64,000 nt of DNA, taken from JBHIBC01 sp046758905. GTDB lineage: Bacteria; Acidobacteriota; Polarisedimenticolia; Gp22-AA2. The translations under genes and the position numbers were made by a program. Location of the stretch: NCBI GenBank assembly GCA_046758905.1, contig JBHIBC010000006.1, positions 7,150 through 71,149 on the forward strand, given 5' to 3'. Positions 1 to 8,558 of this stretch are shown piece after piece (the stretch's first letter is position 1; every line of letters starts with the position of its first letter). The notes beneath the pieces are model-generated. The model was not told the origin of the DNA, made no database searches, and was given only the letters and a program-made list of their open reading frames with translations.

Positions 1-210
1 GCGGCGGCGGTGTGGACGCGGGACATCAAGAAGGCGCACCGGACGGCCCGCCGGCTGCGGGCCGGGACCGTGTGGGTGAACACCTACGGACTGTACGACA
101 GCGCCGTGCCGTTCGGCGGCCGCCGGATGAGCGGCTTCGGCCGCGAGCTGGGACGGCACGGGCTGTTGGAGTACACCCAGACGAAATCGGTCTGGGTCGA
201 TCTTTCCTGA
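1..210 (+). CDS. Aldehyde dehydrogenase, C-terminal fragment (cut by window edge)
   Basis: Only the last 69 residues are visible, open from base 1 to a TGA at 208-210. They match the C-terminal end of the NAD(P)+-dependent aldehyde dehydrogenase superfamily: a segment reading AGTVWVNTYG, then PFGGRRMSGFGRELG, then a terminal YTQTKSVWVDL strand. In the family this region closes the active site and forms the oligomerisation strand; the catalytic Cys and Glu lie upstream, outside the window. It runs 28 bases ahead of an enoyl-CoA hydratase on the same strand, so it probably belongs to the same catabolic operon, oxidising an aldehyde intermediate. Substrate cannot be told from this piece. Confidence 0.9.
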   Translation, partial: AAAVWTRDIKKAHRTARRLRAGTVWVNTYGLYDSAVPFGGRRMSGFGRELGRHGLLEYTQTKSVWVDLS

Positions 211-238
211 CACCCATAGGGAGAAAGAGGAACGCGAC

Positions 239-1027
239 ATGCCCAACGCTCTGATCACGAGTCGCGTGGAGAACGGGATCGCCATTCTGGAGATGAACGA
301 TCCCCCCGCGAACACCTACACCTACGAGATGATGCAGCAGATGGACGCCGGGATCCTGAAGGCGCGCATGGACCCCGACGTCCACGTCATCATCCTGCGC
401 GGCGCCGGGGACAAGTTCTTCTCGGCCGGCGCCGACATCAAGATGCTCGCCTCCGCGGATCCGCAGTTCAAGTACTACTTCTGCCTGCACGCCAACGAGA
501 CCCTCAACCGTCTCGAGCAGACGCCCAAGCTGGTCATCGCGGCTCTGAACGGACATACCGTCGGCGGCGGGCTCGAGATCGCCATGGCGGCCGACATGCG
601 GCTCGCCCGGAAGGACGGCGGAAAGATCGGCCTGCCCGAGGTGACCCTGGGCGTCCTCCCGGGCACCGGCGGGACGCAGCGCCTGTCGCGCCTGGTCGGG
701 AAGGCTCGCTCCATCGAGCTGATGGCGACCGGCCGGACCTACTCGTTCGAGGAGGCGGCGGAGATGGGGATCGTCACCCACATCTTCGAATCCGAGAGCT
801 GGTGGGACCAGGTGATGGCGTACGCGCGCCAGTTCTGCCCGCCGCAGAAGGCGGCCAGGGCGGTCGGCCGCATCAAGCGCTCCGTCTGCTCGGGCGTCGA
901 CCTGCCGCTGTCGGAGGCCCTGGCCCTGGAACGCGAGCTGCAGCAGCAGCTGTTCCAGTCGGACGACGCCCGGGAGGGGCTCAGCGCCTATGTCGAGAAG
1001 CGCACGCCGAAGTTCAAGGGCGCCTGA
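239..1027 (+). CDS. Enoyl-CoA hydratase/isomerase family protein
   Basis: A 262-residue crotonase-fold protein of normal family length. Both acidic residues used to activate water in enoyl-CoA hydratases are recognisable: the Glu in GGGLEIAMAAD and the Glu in LPEVTLGVLPG. The oxyanion-hole strand FFSAGADIKML is also present, as is the C-terminal AYVEKRTPKFKG tail. It should hydrate a 2-enoyl-CoA to the 3-hydroxyacyl-CoA, or carry out a related crotonase reaction. The ATG is preceded by GAGG at good spacing. It lies between the aldehyde dehydrogenase fragment and a zinc alcohol dehydrogenase on the same strand. The acyl chain it prefers, aliphatic or ring-derived, is not determinable. Confidence 0.9.
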   Translation: MPNALITSRVENGIAILEMNDPPANTYTYEMMQQMDAGILKARMDPDVHVIILRGAGDKFFSAGADIKMLASADPQFKYYFCLHANETLNRLEQTPKLVIAALNGHTVGGGLEIAMAADMRLARKDGGKIGLPEVTLGVLPGTGGTQRLSRLVGKARSIELMATGRTYSFEEAAEMGIVTHIFESESWWDQVMAYARQFCPPQKAARAVGRIKRSVCSGVDLPLSEALALERELQQQLFQSDDAREGLSAYVEKRTPKFKGA

Positions 1028-1057
1028 GGCGGGGGGGCCGCGACTCCGGAGGACGCG

Positions 1058-2086
1058 ATGAAGGCCGTCCTGATCCGCGAGCACGGGGGGTGCGAGGTCC
1101 TCCGGATCGAGGACCTGCCGCGCCCGAAGGCCGGGCCCGGCGAGGTGGTCGTGCGCGTCGAGACCGCGGGGATGAACCACCTCGACACCTGGGTGCGGCG
1201 GGGGCTGCCCGGCGTGAGGCTGCCGCTCCCGATCGTGCCGGGGTCGGACGCGGCCGGCGTGGTCGAGGAGGTCGGCCCCGGCGTCGCCGGGACGAAGGTC
1301 GGCGATCGCGTGTTCGTGGCCCCCGGCTTCTCCTGCGGCCGCTGCCTCCACTGCCTCGACGGGGCGGACCCGCTGTGCCGCGACTACGGCATCTTCGGCG
1401 AGCACCGCAACGGCACGCAGGCGGAGACCATCGCCATCCCGGCGGGGAACGTGCTGCCGCTGCCGGAGGGCCTGACGTTCGAGGAGGGCGCCGCCTTCCC
1501 CCTGGTCTTCCTGACCGCCTGGCACATGCTGGTCGCGCGCGCGCGGGTGCGTCTCGGCGAGACCGTCCTGGTGCACGCGGCGGGCGGCGGCGTGGGGACC
1601 GCGGCGGTGCAGATCGCCAGGCTGCACGGGGCGCGCGTGATCGCCTCCGTCGGCTCGGACGACAAGGCCGGGAGGGTCCGGGCGCTCGGCGCCGACGAGG
1701 CGATCAACCACCGCGGCGCCGACCTCGCCGCCGAGGTCCAGCGGCTGACCGGCAGGCGTGGCTGCGACGTGGTGGTCGAGACCGTCGGCCGGGACACGTG
1801 GGAGACGAGCCTCAAGTCCCTGGCCAAGGGCGGCCGGATGGTGACCTGCGGCGCGACCTCGGGCTACCTGGGGACGACCGACATCCGCTACGTCTTCTTC
1901 AAAGGGCTGTCGATCCTCGGCTCGACCATGGGCAGCCGCGCCGAGCTCCTGAGGATCGCCCGCCTCATGGGGGAGCGGCGCCTCAGCCCGGTCATCGATC
2001 GCGTCCTGCCGCTCGAGAGCGTGGCGGAGGGACACCGCGCGATGGCGGAGCGGTCGGTGTTCGGCAAGATCCTGCTCCGGCCGTGA
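1058..2086 (+). CDS. Zinc-type alcohol dehydrogenase / quinone oxidoreductase
   Basis: A 342-residue medium-chain dehydrogenase/reductase. The N-terminal GroES-like domain carries the structural-zinc lobe with four cysteines in CGRCLHCLDGADPLC, near residues 88-102. A Rossmann nucleotide-binding motif, AAGGGVGTAAVQIA, follows near 170. It should oxidise an alcohol or reduce an enone with NAD(P)H. Start ATG has GGAGG five bases upstream. Its TGA overlaps the next gene's GTG in a GTGA tetranucleotide, so the two are translationally coupled. Flanking crotonases suggest it handles an intermediate of CoA-thioester or ring degradation, but this is inference from context. Confidence 0.88.
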   Translation: MKAVLIREHGGCEVLRIEDLPRPKAGPGEVVVRVETAGMNHLDTWVRRGLPGVRLPLPIVPGSDAAGVVEEVGPGVAGTKVGDRVFVAPGFSCGRCLHCLDGADPLCRDYGIFGEHRNGTQAETIAIPAGNVLPLPEGLTFEEGAAFPLVFLTAWHMLVARARVRLGETVLVHAAGGGVGTAAVQIARLHGARVIASVGSDDKAGRVRALGADEAINHRGADLAAEVQRLTGRRGCDVVVETVGRDTWETSLKSLAKGGRMVTCGATSGYLGTTDIRYVFFKGLSILGSTMGSRAELLRIARLMGERRLSPVIDRVLPLESVAEGHRAMAERSVFGKILLRP

Positions 2087-2883
2087 CCCGGTCCCGGAGA
2101 TCGCCGGCGCCGGTGTTCCGCAACCTGGCGCTGCGCTCGGAACGCGGCGTCGCCCTCCTCACCATCGAGCGGCGCGAGGTCCGCAACGCGATCGACGCCG
2201 CCACGGTGGAGGAGATGCACCGGGCCCTCGACGCCCTCGCGTCGGACGGCTCGACCCGCGTGCTGATCCTGACCGGGGCGGGCGGCCGGGCCTTCGCCTC
2301 GGGCGCGGACATCCGCGAGCTGAAGAGGCGCCGCGCCCCGGACGCGCTCCGCGGGATCAACTCCTCCCTGTTCCGGAAGGTCGAGCGGTTCCCCGCCCCC
2401 ACCATCGCGGCCGTCGTCGGCTACGCGCTGGGGGGCGGCTGCGAGCTGGCCCTGGCCTGCGACCTGCGGGTCGCCGGGGAGTCGGCGCGATTCGGGCAGC
2501 CGGAGGTGGGACTCGGGATCATCCCCGCCGCCGGCGCGACGCTCCGGCTGCCGCGCATCGTCGGGATGGGGCGGGCGCGCGAGATGATCCTCACCGGGCG
2601 GATCGTGGACGCCCGCGAGGCGTTGAGCATCGGCCTCGTGAACCGGGTCGTCCCCGACCATCGGGTGCTCGATGAGGCGCGCTGTCTGGCCGCCACGCTC
2701 GCGTCGAGGAGCCCTCTCGCGCTCCGCATCGCGAAGGCCGCGCTTTTGGCGTCGGCCTGCGGCCCCGAGGCCGGGGCCCTGGCCGAGGGGCTCGGACAGG
2801 CGATCCTGTTCGAGTCGGCCGACCGGGACGAAGGCATGACCGCCTTCCTCGAGCGCCGCCCCCCGAAGTTCAGCGGGCGCTGA
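2083..2883 (+). CDS. Second enoyl-CoA hydratase/isomerase family protein
   Basis: A 266-residue crotonase-superfamily protein starting at the GTG that overlaps the dehydrogenase stop (GTGA). A second GTG ten codons in, just before the conserved VFRNLAL strand, is an alternative start. The motifs GRAFASGADIREL (oxyanion hole), GGGCELALACD and FGQPEVGLGIIP retain both hydratase glutamates. It is only a distant paralogue of the first hydratase in this operon, so the two probably act on different substrates or steps. The C-terminal FLERRPPKFSGR is typical. It is followed after one base by an amidohydrolase gene. Confidence 0.9.
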   Translation: MTRSRRSPAPVFRNLALRSERGVALLTIERREVRNAIDAATVEEMHRALDALASDGSTRVLILTGAGGRAFASGADIRELKRRRAPDALRGINSSLFRKVERFPAPTIAAVVGYALGGGCELALACDLRVAGESARFGQPEVGLGIIPAAGATLRLPRIVGMGRAREMILTGRIVDAREALSIGLVNRVVPDHRVLDEARCLAATLASRSPLALRIAKAALLASACGPEAGALAEGLGQAILFESADRDEGMTAFLERRPPKFSGR

Positions 2884-2884
2884 C

Positions 2885-3742
2885 GTGGTCGTCGACGCGC
2901 ACCTGCACATCCAGCCGTGGCGACAGTTCCGGCCGCAGGCCCTCGAGAGGATGTCGGCCGGCAGGGCCGACTTCGACCGGATCCGGCAGCTGTGCGACGA
3001 CCCCGGCGCGCTGCTGCGCTTCCTCGACGAGCAGGGGATCGGCCGGGCGGTGCTGGTCAACTACATCAGCCCGGAGGTCACCGGGTTCACGGAGGAGGTC
3101 AACGCGTTCGTGGGACGCTACTGCCGGGGACACGAGGACCGGCTGGTCGCGGTGGGCGGCGTCGATCCGCCGTCCTCCGCCGATCCGGCGGGCGATCTCA
3201 CGCGCATCGTCGAGGAGCACGGCATCCGGGCCCTCAAGCTGCACCCGCCCCACCAGTTCTTCCGGGTCAACGCCTACCGCGACGGCGGCGGGCTCGCTTC
3301 GCTCGCCGACCTGTACGCCAGGGCTTCGGACCTCGGGATCCCGCTGATTGTCCACACCGGGACCTCGATCTTCCCGGGCGCCCGCAGCAGGTACGGCGAC
3401 CCGATGGACCTCGACGATGTGGCGGTCGATTTCCCGAACCTGACCATCGTGATGGCCCACGGGGGCCGACCGCTGTGGATGGACGTGTGCTTCTATCTGC
3501 TCCGCCGACACCCGAACGTCCACATGGACATCTCGGGGATACCGCCGAAGCTCCTACCGCAGTACTTCCCCCGCCTGGAGGAGGTGGCCGGCAAGACGCT
3601 GTTCGGGACCGACTGGCCCGGGCCCGGGGTTCCGGGCGTGGCGGCCAACGTCGAGGCGTTCAACCGCCTGCCGCTGTCGAGGACCGCCCGCGAGGCGATC
3701 CTCTCGGGCACCGCCGACCGGGTTTTCCCGCGCCGGCGCTGA
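2885..3742 (+). CDS. Amidohydrolase-2 family metal-dependent hydrolase
   Basis: A 285-residue TIM-barrel protein starting with GTG one base after the preceding stop. The metal-binding HxH motif is seen at once (VVDAHLHI, residues 2-9). A conserved LKLHPPHQFF strand, a VHTG His, a VMAHGG His and the late Asp in FGTDWPGPG complete the usual ligand set of the amidohydrolase-2 (decarboxylase/hydrolase) family. Members act on carboxylated aromatics or cyclic lactone and keto-acid intermediates. As the last gene of the operon with two crotonases and an alcohol dehydrogenase, it fits hydrolysis or decarboxylation in a ring-degradation route, which is an inference only. Confidence 0.85.
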   Translation: MVVDAHLHIQPWRQFRPQALERMSAGRADFDRIRQLCDDPGALLRFLDEQGIGRAVLVNYISPEVTGFTEEVNAFVGRYCRGHEDRLVAVGGVDPPSSADPAGDLTRIVEEHGIRALKLHPPHQFFRVNAYRDGGGLASLADLYARASDLGIPLIVHTGTSIFPGARSRYGDPMDLDDVAVDFPNLTIVMAHGGRPLWMDVCFYLLRRHPNVHMDISGIPPKLLPQYFPRLEEVAGKTLFGTDWPGPGVPGVAANVEAFNRLPLSRTAREAILSGTADRVFPRRR

Positions 3743-3765
3743 GCGCGGGGCATCGCGACGCCGGA

Positions 3766-4539
3766 TCAGGGGATCTCGTCGCGCGCCGCGGCGCCGCGCG
3801 AGCGCGAGCCGCCCGGGCCCGGCTCCGACGGGGGATCGGGGCCCCAGATGACGCCCGGGTCGGCCGGGAACAGCTCCAGGAGGCGGGCCCGATCGGCCGA
3901 CCTGATGTGCTGGAACTCGACGCCGACCGCGTACCCGGCGCCGGTGTCGATGTTCGGCCGCACGGCGCGTACCCGCGCCGTGACCTGGATCGGCTTCTCC
4001 TCCGTGTTCCGGTAGATCCGCAGGGGCAGGATCTCGTCCTGGCGGATGCGGGCCAGCGTCTCGAAGCCCATCCCGGCCTCGCTCATGGAGTTGGAGTAGC
4101 CGAGGAACTCGCGGAAGAAGCGACCGCGCGCCACCGGGAGCACCACCGGGTATCGCGGGTGCCGCCTCAGCCGCATGCCCAGCTCCGCGGTGATCCGGCG
4201 CTGCAGTGCGTCGGGAGCGATCGCGGCATCGAGGAGCTCCGTCGAGCCCGGCTCCCTCAGGAACAGCTCGCCGTCGTCCCGACGCGGCAGCACCAGGATC
4301 CGGATCATCCGGGTCCGATCGTCGGCGCGCAGCCTTCGGCAGACTTCGATCGCCGGCAGCTCGGTGAGATCGTCGGAGAGGACGATGAGATCGGGCCGGT
4401 CGGTGAGCGCGATATCGATGAGGACGGACCCGGTCCCGGCCGAGATCGTCCTGATGCTCGACCGCCGGAGGAAGTGGGCCGGCCCGCTCTCGACCCGCGA
4501 ACGGATGGTCTCGCTCCAGAGGACTGTCTTGCGGGTCAA
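3766..4539 (-). CDS. PilZ-domain protein with degenerate receiver-like N-terminus
   Basis: A 257-residue cytosolic protein beginning at TTG, with GGAGG about ten bases upstream. Residues 1-118 look like a response-regulator receiver fold: the segment DLIVLSDDL followed by EVCRRLR lines up with the phosphorylation strand and helix 3. The position of the phospho-accepting Asp is Ser55, so classic phosphorylation is unlikely. Residues 122-235 form a PilZ domain, which binds cyclic di-GMP in the family. The RxxxR motif is present (R125-R129), while the second motif reads SMSEAG instead of the usual [D/N]xSxxG. It may sense c-di-GMP and control motility, polysaccharide or transcription. It stands alone, convergent with the amidohydrolase operon. 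Confidence 0.75.
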   Translation of the reverse strand: MTRKTVLWSETIRSRVESGPAHFLRRSSIRTISAGTGSVLIDIALTDRPDLIVLSDDLTELPAIEVCRRLRADDRTRMIRILVLPRRDDGELFLREPGSTELLDAAIAPDALQRRITAELGMRLRRHPRYPVVLPVARGRFFREFLGYSNSMSEAGMGFETLARIRQDEILPLRIYRNTEEKPIQVTARVRAVRPNIDTGAGYAVGVEFQHIRSADRARLLELFPADPGVIWGPDPPSEPGPGGSRSRGAAARDEIP

Positions 4540-4657
4540 CGCCCTGGGCCTCCGCCGCGGCGCACCGCGCCAATCGGAGCTAGCCTAGCACAGGCACCCC
4601 CCCGCGGTCCCGCGCGACGACCCCGACCGCCGCGGGGCCGGGGAGCGGCAGCGGGGA

Positions 4658-7408
4658 TCACGGAGCGACGGCGGCGCCGCAGGCGGCCCCGGGGAGGCCG
4701 CGGCGCGTGCCGTCGCTGGCGCGTCCCGGAGAGCCCTCGCCGCAGACGTCGCTGGCGGTGACGAGATAGTATCGGCTGAAGCTGTCCGCCGGCGTGATGT
4801 CGACGTATCGCCCGCCCCGGCCGTCCGGCGTCCCGGCGATCCCGCACAGCAGCGGGATGTGGGAGGCGAAGTTGCCGATCGATCCCCGGTAGATGTTATA
4901 GGCCGGGACGGTCGGACCCTGATCCTCCCACGACAGGCGGATCTGCGAGCCGACCGGGGTGAAGGTGACCGGCACCGTCGCCCCGGGCGGCGAGACGGTC
5001 TCCGGCGGCCCCGGACCGAAAGCGATCCCGGCCAACCCGCTCCTGAGGGGCGAGAAGGGCTCGGCGCGATCGGCGACGCCGTCGCCGTCGTCGTCCGGGA
5101 GGGCGACGACCCGATTCCCGCCGTCGACGGCGTACAGGACGTCCGCCTCGTCGAAGGCCAGCCCCCGGCCGGGATCGAGGCTCAGCCCGTCGGCGTAGGT
5201 CGTGATGCTGTCGGCCGCCCCGTCGCCGTCCTCGTCCCGGATCCGATCGATTCGCCCCGCCAGGGTATCGGCGGCGAACACCGTGCCGCGCATGCGGGCC
5301 GCGATGCCGCCGTAGCGCGACGTGCCCAGAAGATAGACGCCGGAGCGGTCGGCGATGCCGTCGCCGTCCTCGTCGCGGTAGGAGAGGATCGCTCCGGCCC
5401 CGCCGTCGTGGAGGGGGTCGAGGACGAACACCGTCCCCGACTCGTCCACCGCGATCGACTGCACCGCGAGCGGCTCGTCGGTGAATACGGTGGTCCGCTC
5501 CGGGGTGAAGTCGTTCCCCGCGTCGAGCATCTCGAGGACCGTCCCGCCCCCGAACCGGTCCGCCGCGTACAGGATCTCCTGCCCGACGCGCCGGCGGGAG
5601 GCGATCGAGGCCGCGTCCGGGAGCCCCGATGGAATCGAGGTGGACCGATCCGCGACGAAGTCGCCGTCCTCGTCCCACCGCGCCGCCAGTGTGCCCGCGG
5701 CCGTGCCCAGCACCACCCCGCCGTCGCGACGCGAGGCGAGCGCTCCCTGCCCGCTCCCGGCCGACGCGGAGAACAGGGTCAATCCCTCCGCCCGCAGGTC
5801 GTCGTCGGCGTCGGAGATCGCCGCGATGTCACCGGAGTCGTTCGAGCCCGCGTACAGCACCCGTCCCGGGCAGGTGCCGGCCGGGACCTCGGGGGCCGAG
5901 CACGTCACCGTCAGGGTGTAGTCGCCCACGGTCGTCGCATCCGGCCCGCCGTCGAAGCCGACGTCCGAGACCGACGCCACGGCGATGAAGTAGGTGCCGG
6001 TCTCGAACAGCGTGAGCCCCAGGATCGGGTCGAGGGTGCCCGGAGAGTTGTCGGCGAAGGCGAGCTGGGTCCCGGCGGCGTCGAACACCGCCGCGATCGG
6101 ATCGAGCGTCGAGCCGATGCGCGAGGCGGCGACGTCGACCCCGAGGGCCGCGGGCTCGGAGATCGCCAGGGCGAAGTAATCCACGTCCTCCAGCGGGAGG
6201 ATCGACGCCGGCACGACCTGCTCGCAGGCGACCGGCGTGGCCGAGGCCGACGTGTCGTTGGGCTCGTTCGGGTCCGCGATCGCCACATTGGTCAGGATGT
6301 CGATCCCGGTGACCGTCTGTCCGGCCGCGACGCGGATCGCGGTCCGCTCGGCCGGCGCGTCGTCCCCCGTCTCGCCGGGACCGTTGTAGAACTCCCAGGG
6401 GAAGTCGGTGTCGAAATTGACGAAGGGGACGTTCGATTCGGTGAAGGGGTTGGAGGTCCCCACCATCGGCTCGATGCGGATGTAGTAGTCGTCGGGCGGC
6501 AGGCCCACCAGGGTGAACTCGCCCCCCGGGCCGCCCTCCTCGACATCCGAGAGGGCGCCCACGAGGGGCACGTCGGGGGCCGAGGTCGACACCGCCACGA
6601 CGTGCGCTCCCTTGATCGGCGACAGGTCGGCCCCGTTCAGCACCCGCCCCGCGATCGTCCCGGTGGTCGACGCCAGCGTCGCGTTGGGGTAGATGAACGA
6701 GATCCCCGACATGTCGTCCTGCGACAGGCTGCGCCCCTGGACCGTGCCGGTGGCGAAGGGGTACATGGTGGCGTGATAGGTGAAGTCGCCAGAGCTGAAT
6801 CCGGAGACCTGGAGGCCGGTCGCGCTGGAGAAGCGGCCCGCCATGGGGCTGTGGGCCAGTCCCAGGCAGTGCCCCATCTCGTGCGTGGCGATCTCGCCCA
6901 GGTCGAAGGTGACCGGGCCGAGGTCCTGGTTGGGGTTGGGCGGCGTGGAGGTGCTGAAGACGAACAGCCGCTCGTTCATCACGATGTCGCAGTCGACGAT
7001 CCGCCCGTTCGCGCCGACGAAGAAGAAGGCCACCGCGATGGCGCCCCCGATGCGGTTCTGGGAGTCCGCTTCCGCGAAGTAGATCCGGTTCGATCCGTCC
7101 TGCGCGACGCCGGCGGATGCGTCGATGGGATCGGAGAAGTCGAAGGGGATGCCCTCGGTCACGTTGACCTCCGCGGTGGCCACGCTCGACCACCGGGCGA
7201 AGCTGTCCCGCAGGGCGGTCAGATCGCTGCCGTCGGTGATCCGGAAAGAGGCGTCCTGCTCCAGCCTGAAGGTGAGATCGCCCCCCTGCACGAACAGCCC
7301 GGCATCGGCGCCGCCCTGGTCCACCAGGTTCGACTGCACGTAGGCGAGCGCCACGCCGCTTCCGACCAGCGACAGGATGGCCGCGGACAGCGCCCGGCGG
7401 CGCATCAC
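4658..7408 (-). CDS. Secreted matrixin-type (metzincin) metalloprotease, multidomain
   Basis: A 916-residue exported protein with an N-terminal signal peptide (RRR, then a hydrophobic stretch ending ALA near 22). The zinc site HEMGHCLGLAH (residues 176-186) and a downstream Met-turn (ATMYPF, M215) mark a metzincin of the matrixin group. After the catalytic domain come a carboxypeptidase-regulatory-like domain (about 250-345), a pre-peptidase C-terminal-like domain (about 385-500), a propeller-like stretch with repeated DEDGDG calcium-loop motifs (about 510-830) and a fibronectin-III-like end. It probably degrades extracellular protein. The start codon overlaps the stop of the gene upstream in ATGA, so the two are coupled. 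The substrate is unknown. Confidence 0.85.
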   Translation of the reverse strand: MMRRRALSAAILSLVGSGVALAYVQSNLVDQGGADAGLFVQGGDLTFRLEQDASFRITDGSDLTALRDSFARWSSVATAEVNVTEGIPFDFSDPIDASAGVAQDGSNRIYFAEADSQNRIGGAIAVAFFFVGANGRIVDCDIVMNERLFVFSTSTPPNPNQDLGPVTFDLGEIATHEMGHCLGLAHSPMAGRFSSATGLQVSGFSSGDFTYHATMYPFATGTVQGRSLSQDDMSGISFIYPNATLASTTGTIAGRVLNGADLSPIKGAHVVAVSTSAPDVPLVGALSDVEEGGPGGEFTLVGLPPDDYYIRIEPMVGTSNPFTESNVPFVNFDTDFPWEFYNGPGETGDDAPAERTAIRVAAGQTVTGIDILTNVAIADPNEPNDTSASATPVACEQVVPASILPLEDVDYFALAISEPAALGVDVAASRIGSTLDPIAAVFDAAGTQLAFADNSPGTLDPILGLTLFETGTYFIAVASVSDVGFDGGPDATTVGDYTLTVTCSAPEVPAGTCPGRVLYAGSNDSGDIAAISDADDDLRAEGLTLFSASAGSGQGALASRRDGGVVLGTAAGTLAARWDEDGDFVADRSTSIPSGLPDAASIASRRRVGQEILYAADRFGGGTVLEMLDAGNDFTPERTTVFTDEPLAVQSIAVDESGTVFVLDPLHDGGAGAILSYRDEDGDGIADRSGVYLLGTSRYGGIAARMRGTVFAADTLAGRIDRIRDEDGDGAADSITTYADGLSLDPGRGLAFDEADVLYAVDGGNRVVALPDDDGDGVADRAEPFSPLRSGLAGIAFGPGPPETVSPPGATVPVTFTPVGSQIRLSWEDQGPTVPAYNIYRGSIGNFASHIPLLCGIAGTPDGRGGRYVDITPADSFSRYYLVTASDVCGEGSPGRASDGTRRGLPGAACGAAVAP

Positions 7409-8088
7409 GGCGCCTCATCCTCCGCCGGGGCTTCGAGGATGGCGGCCACGTCGCGCAGGAACCGGGACAGCTCCATCGGACCGCGCGGCCTCGGCCGTGG
7501 CTCCACCTCGCGGCCGTCCGGGCCGAGGTAGGTCACGTTTCCGGTCCGGTCCAGGATCAGGTCGCGGCCGGTCCTCGGGTCGCGCCGGACCTCCACTTTC
7601 CCCTGGTTCCACCCGACGACCGCCAACGGCCCGCCGCCGGCCTTCGCCGCCTCCGCGCCGGCGGGCGCGAGGAACAGGACCAGGCGCTCGCCCTTCGCGA
7701 ACACCGGCGCCCCGGAGGCGATCATGAACTGCTCCCCCACCCGCCCGCCGGGCGTCTCCACCACCACCCGCCGGCGCGGCCCTCCCTTGAGCGAGCGCTC
7801 GACCTCGATGGTCGCGCGGGTGACGATGATCCGCCCGTCGGCGCTCCAGCTCGACTCGACCTCCCGCACCGTTCCCAGGACGATCACCCGGGAGTCGAGC
7901 ACGATCTGCTCGAGGCTCATCCAGGGGACGACCGCGGCCCCGGCCGGCGCGGGCCGGAACAGGGCCGCCGACATGAGGAGGGCCGGGATGACGAGGGCCG
8001 GAGCGGGCAGGCGGCCGCGCCGCCGGGGCCGCGCGATGCGCCGCGGCGCCCCAGGCCCGGGAGGGCATTCCAAGTGACGCTTGATCAT
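7405..8088 (-). CDS. Exported hypothetical protein coupled to the metalloprotease
   Basis: A 227-residue protein. I chose the ATG at 8088, because AGGAG lies about nine bases upstream; an in-frame start at 8142 would add 18 residues. Arg-rich residues are followed by a hydrophobic signal segment ending PAGAA, so it should be exported. The mature part is a compact beta-rich domain with the patterns VLGTVREVESSW, EVERSLKGG and GERLVLFLAP. From memory, similar proteins often sit beside secreted matrixins in high-GC diderms; they have no established role. Its stop overlaps the protease start by four bases. It could be a chaperone, inhibitor or partner of that protease, but nothing in the sequence proves this. 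Confidence 0.7.
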   Translation of the reverse strand: MIKRHLECPPGPGAPRRIARPRRRGRLPAPALVIPALLMSAALFRPAPAGAAVVPWMSLEQIVLDSRVIVLGTVREVESSWSADGRIIVTRATIEVERSLKGGPRRRVVVETPGGRVGEQFMIASGAPVFAKGERLVLFLAPAGAEAAKAGGGPLAVVGWNQGKVEVRRDPRTGRDLILDRTGNVTYLGPDGREVEPRPRPRGPMELSRFLRDVAAILEAPAEDEAP

Positions 8089-8187
8089 AGACTTACGCTC
8101 CTGGCGTCGCGGGAATATACCGCCATCGCCGGGGCTCGGCAACGCGGGGGCAGCCAGCCGGCGCGTGCTTGGCCCCGCAGCGCCGGC

Positions 8188-8547
8188 TCAGCTCGGCCCC
8201 GGATAGTCCGCGGTCACCACGGTGTGGATGCCCCCCCGGACGTTGAAGTCCCCCGTGACCGTCATGCGCCGGGGCCTGAGCAGGCGGACGAGGTCGTCCA
8301 GGATCCGGTTGGTGACATCTTCGTGGAAGTGCCCCTCGCCCCGGAACGACCACAGGTACAGCTTCAGCGACTTGAGCTCCACGCAGAGCTCGGCCGGGAC
8401 GTAGCGTATCCGTATGGTGGCGAAGTCCGGCTGCCCGGTTCTAGGGCACAGGCAGGTGAACTCCGGGCACTCGAACGAGATCTCGTAGGGGCGTCCCGGC
8501 CGCGGGTTCGGGAACGTCTCCAGGTCCCTCGACGGCTTGGCCGGCAT
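8188..8547 (-). CDS. queF: NADPH-dependent 7-cyano-7-deazaguanine reductase (QueF, unimodular type)
   Basis: QueF reduces preQ0 to preQ1 in queuosine biosynthesis. The 119-residue protein shows the catalytic region [16 protein letters not shown], where a Cys forms the thioimide with preQ0, and the QueF signature [14 protein letters not shown] followed by GHFHE, which binds NADPH and substrate. I place the start at the ATG at 8547, twelve bases after the stop of the aldehyde dehydrogenase gene, with AGGGA upstream. A start at 8580 would overlap that gene and add 11 residues. The length fits the short YkvM-type enzyme rather than the two-domain form. No other queuosine genes are nearby. Confidence 0.93.
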   Translation of the reverse strand: MPAKPSRDLETFPNPRPGRPYEISFECPEFTCLCPRTGQPDFATIRIRYVPAELCVELKSLKLYLWSFRGEGHFHEDVTNRILDDLVRLLRPRRMTVTGDFNVRGGIHTVVTADYPGPS

Positions 8548-8558
8548 GCGTCGATCCC

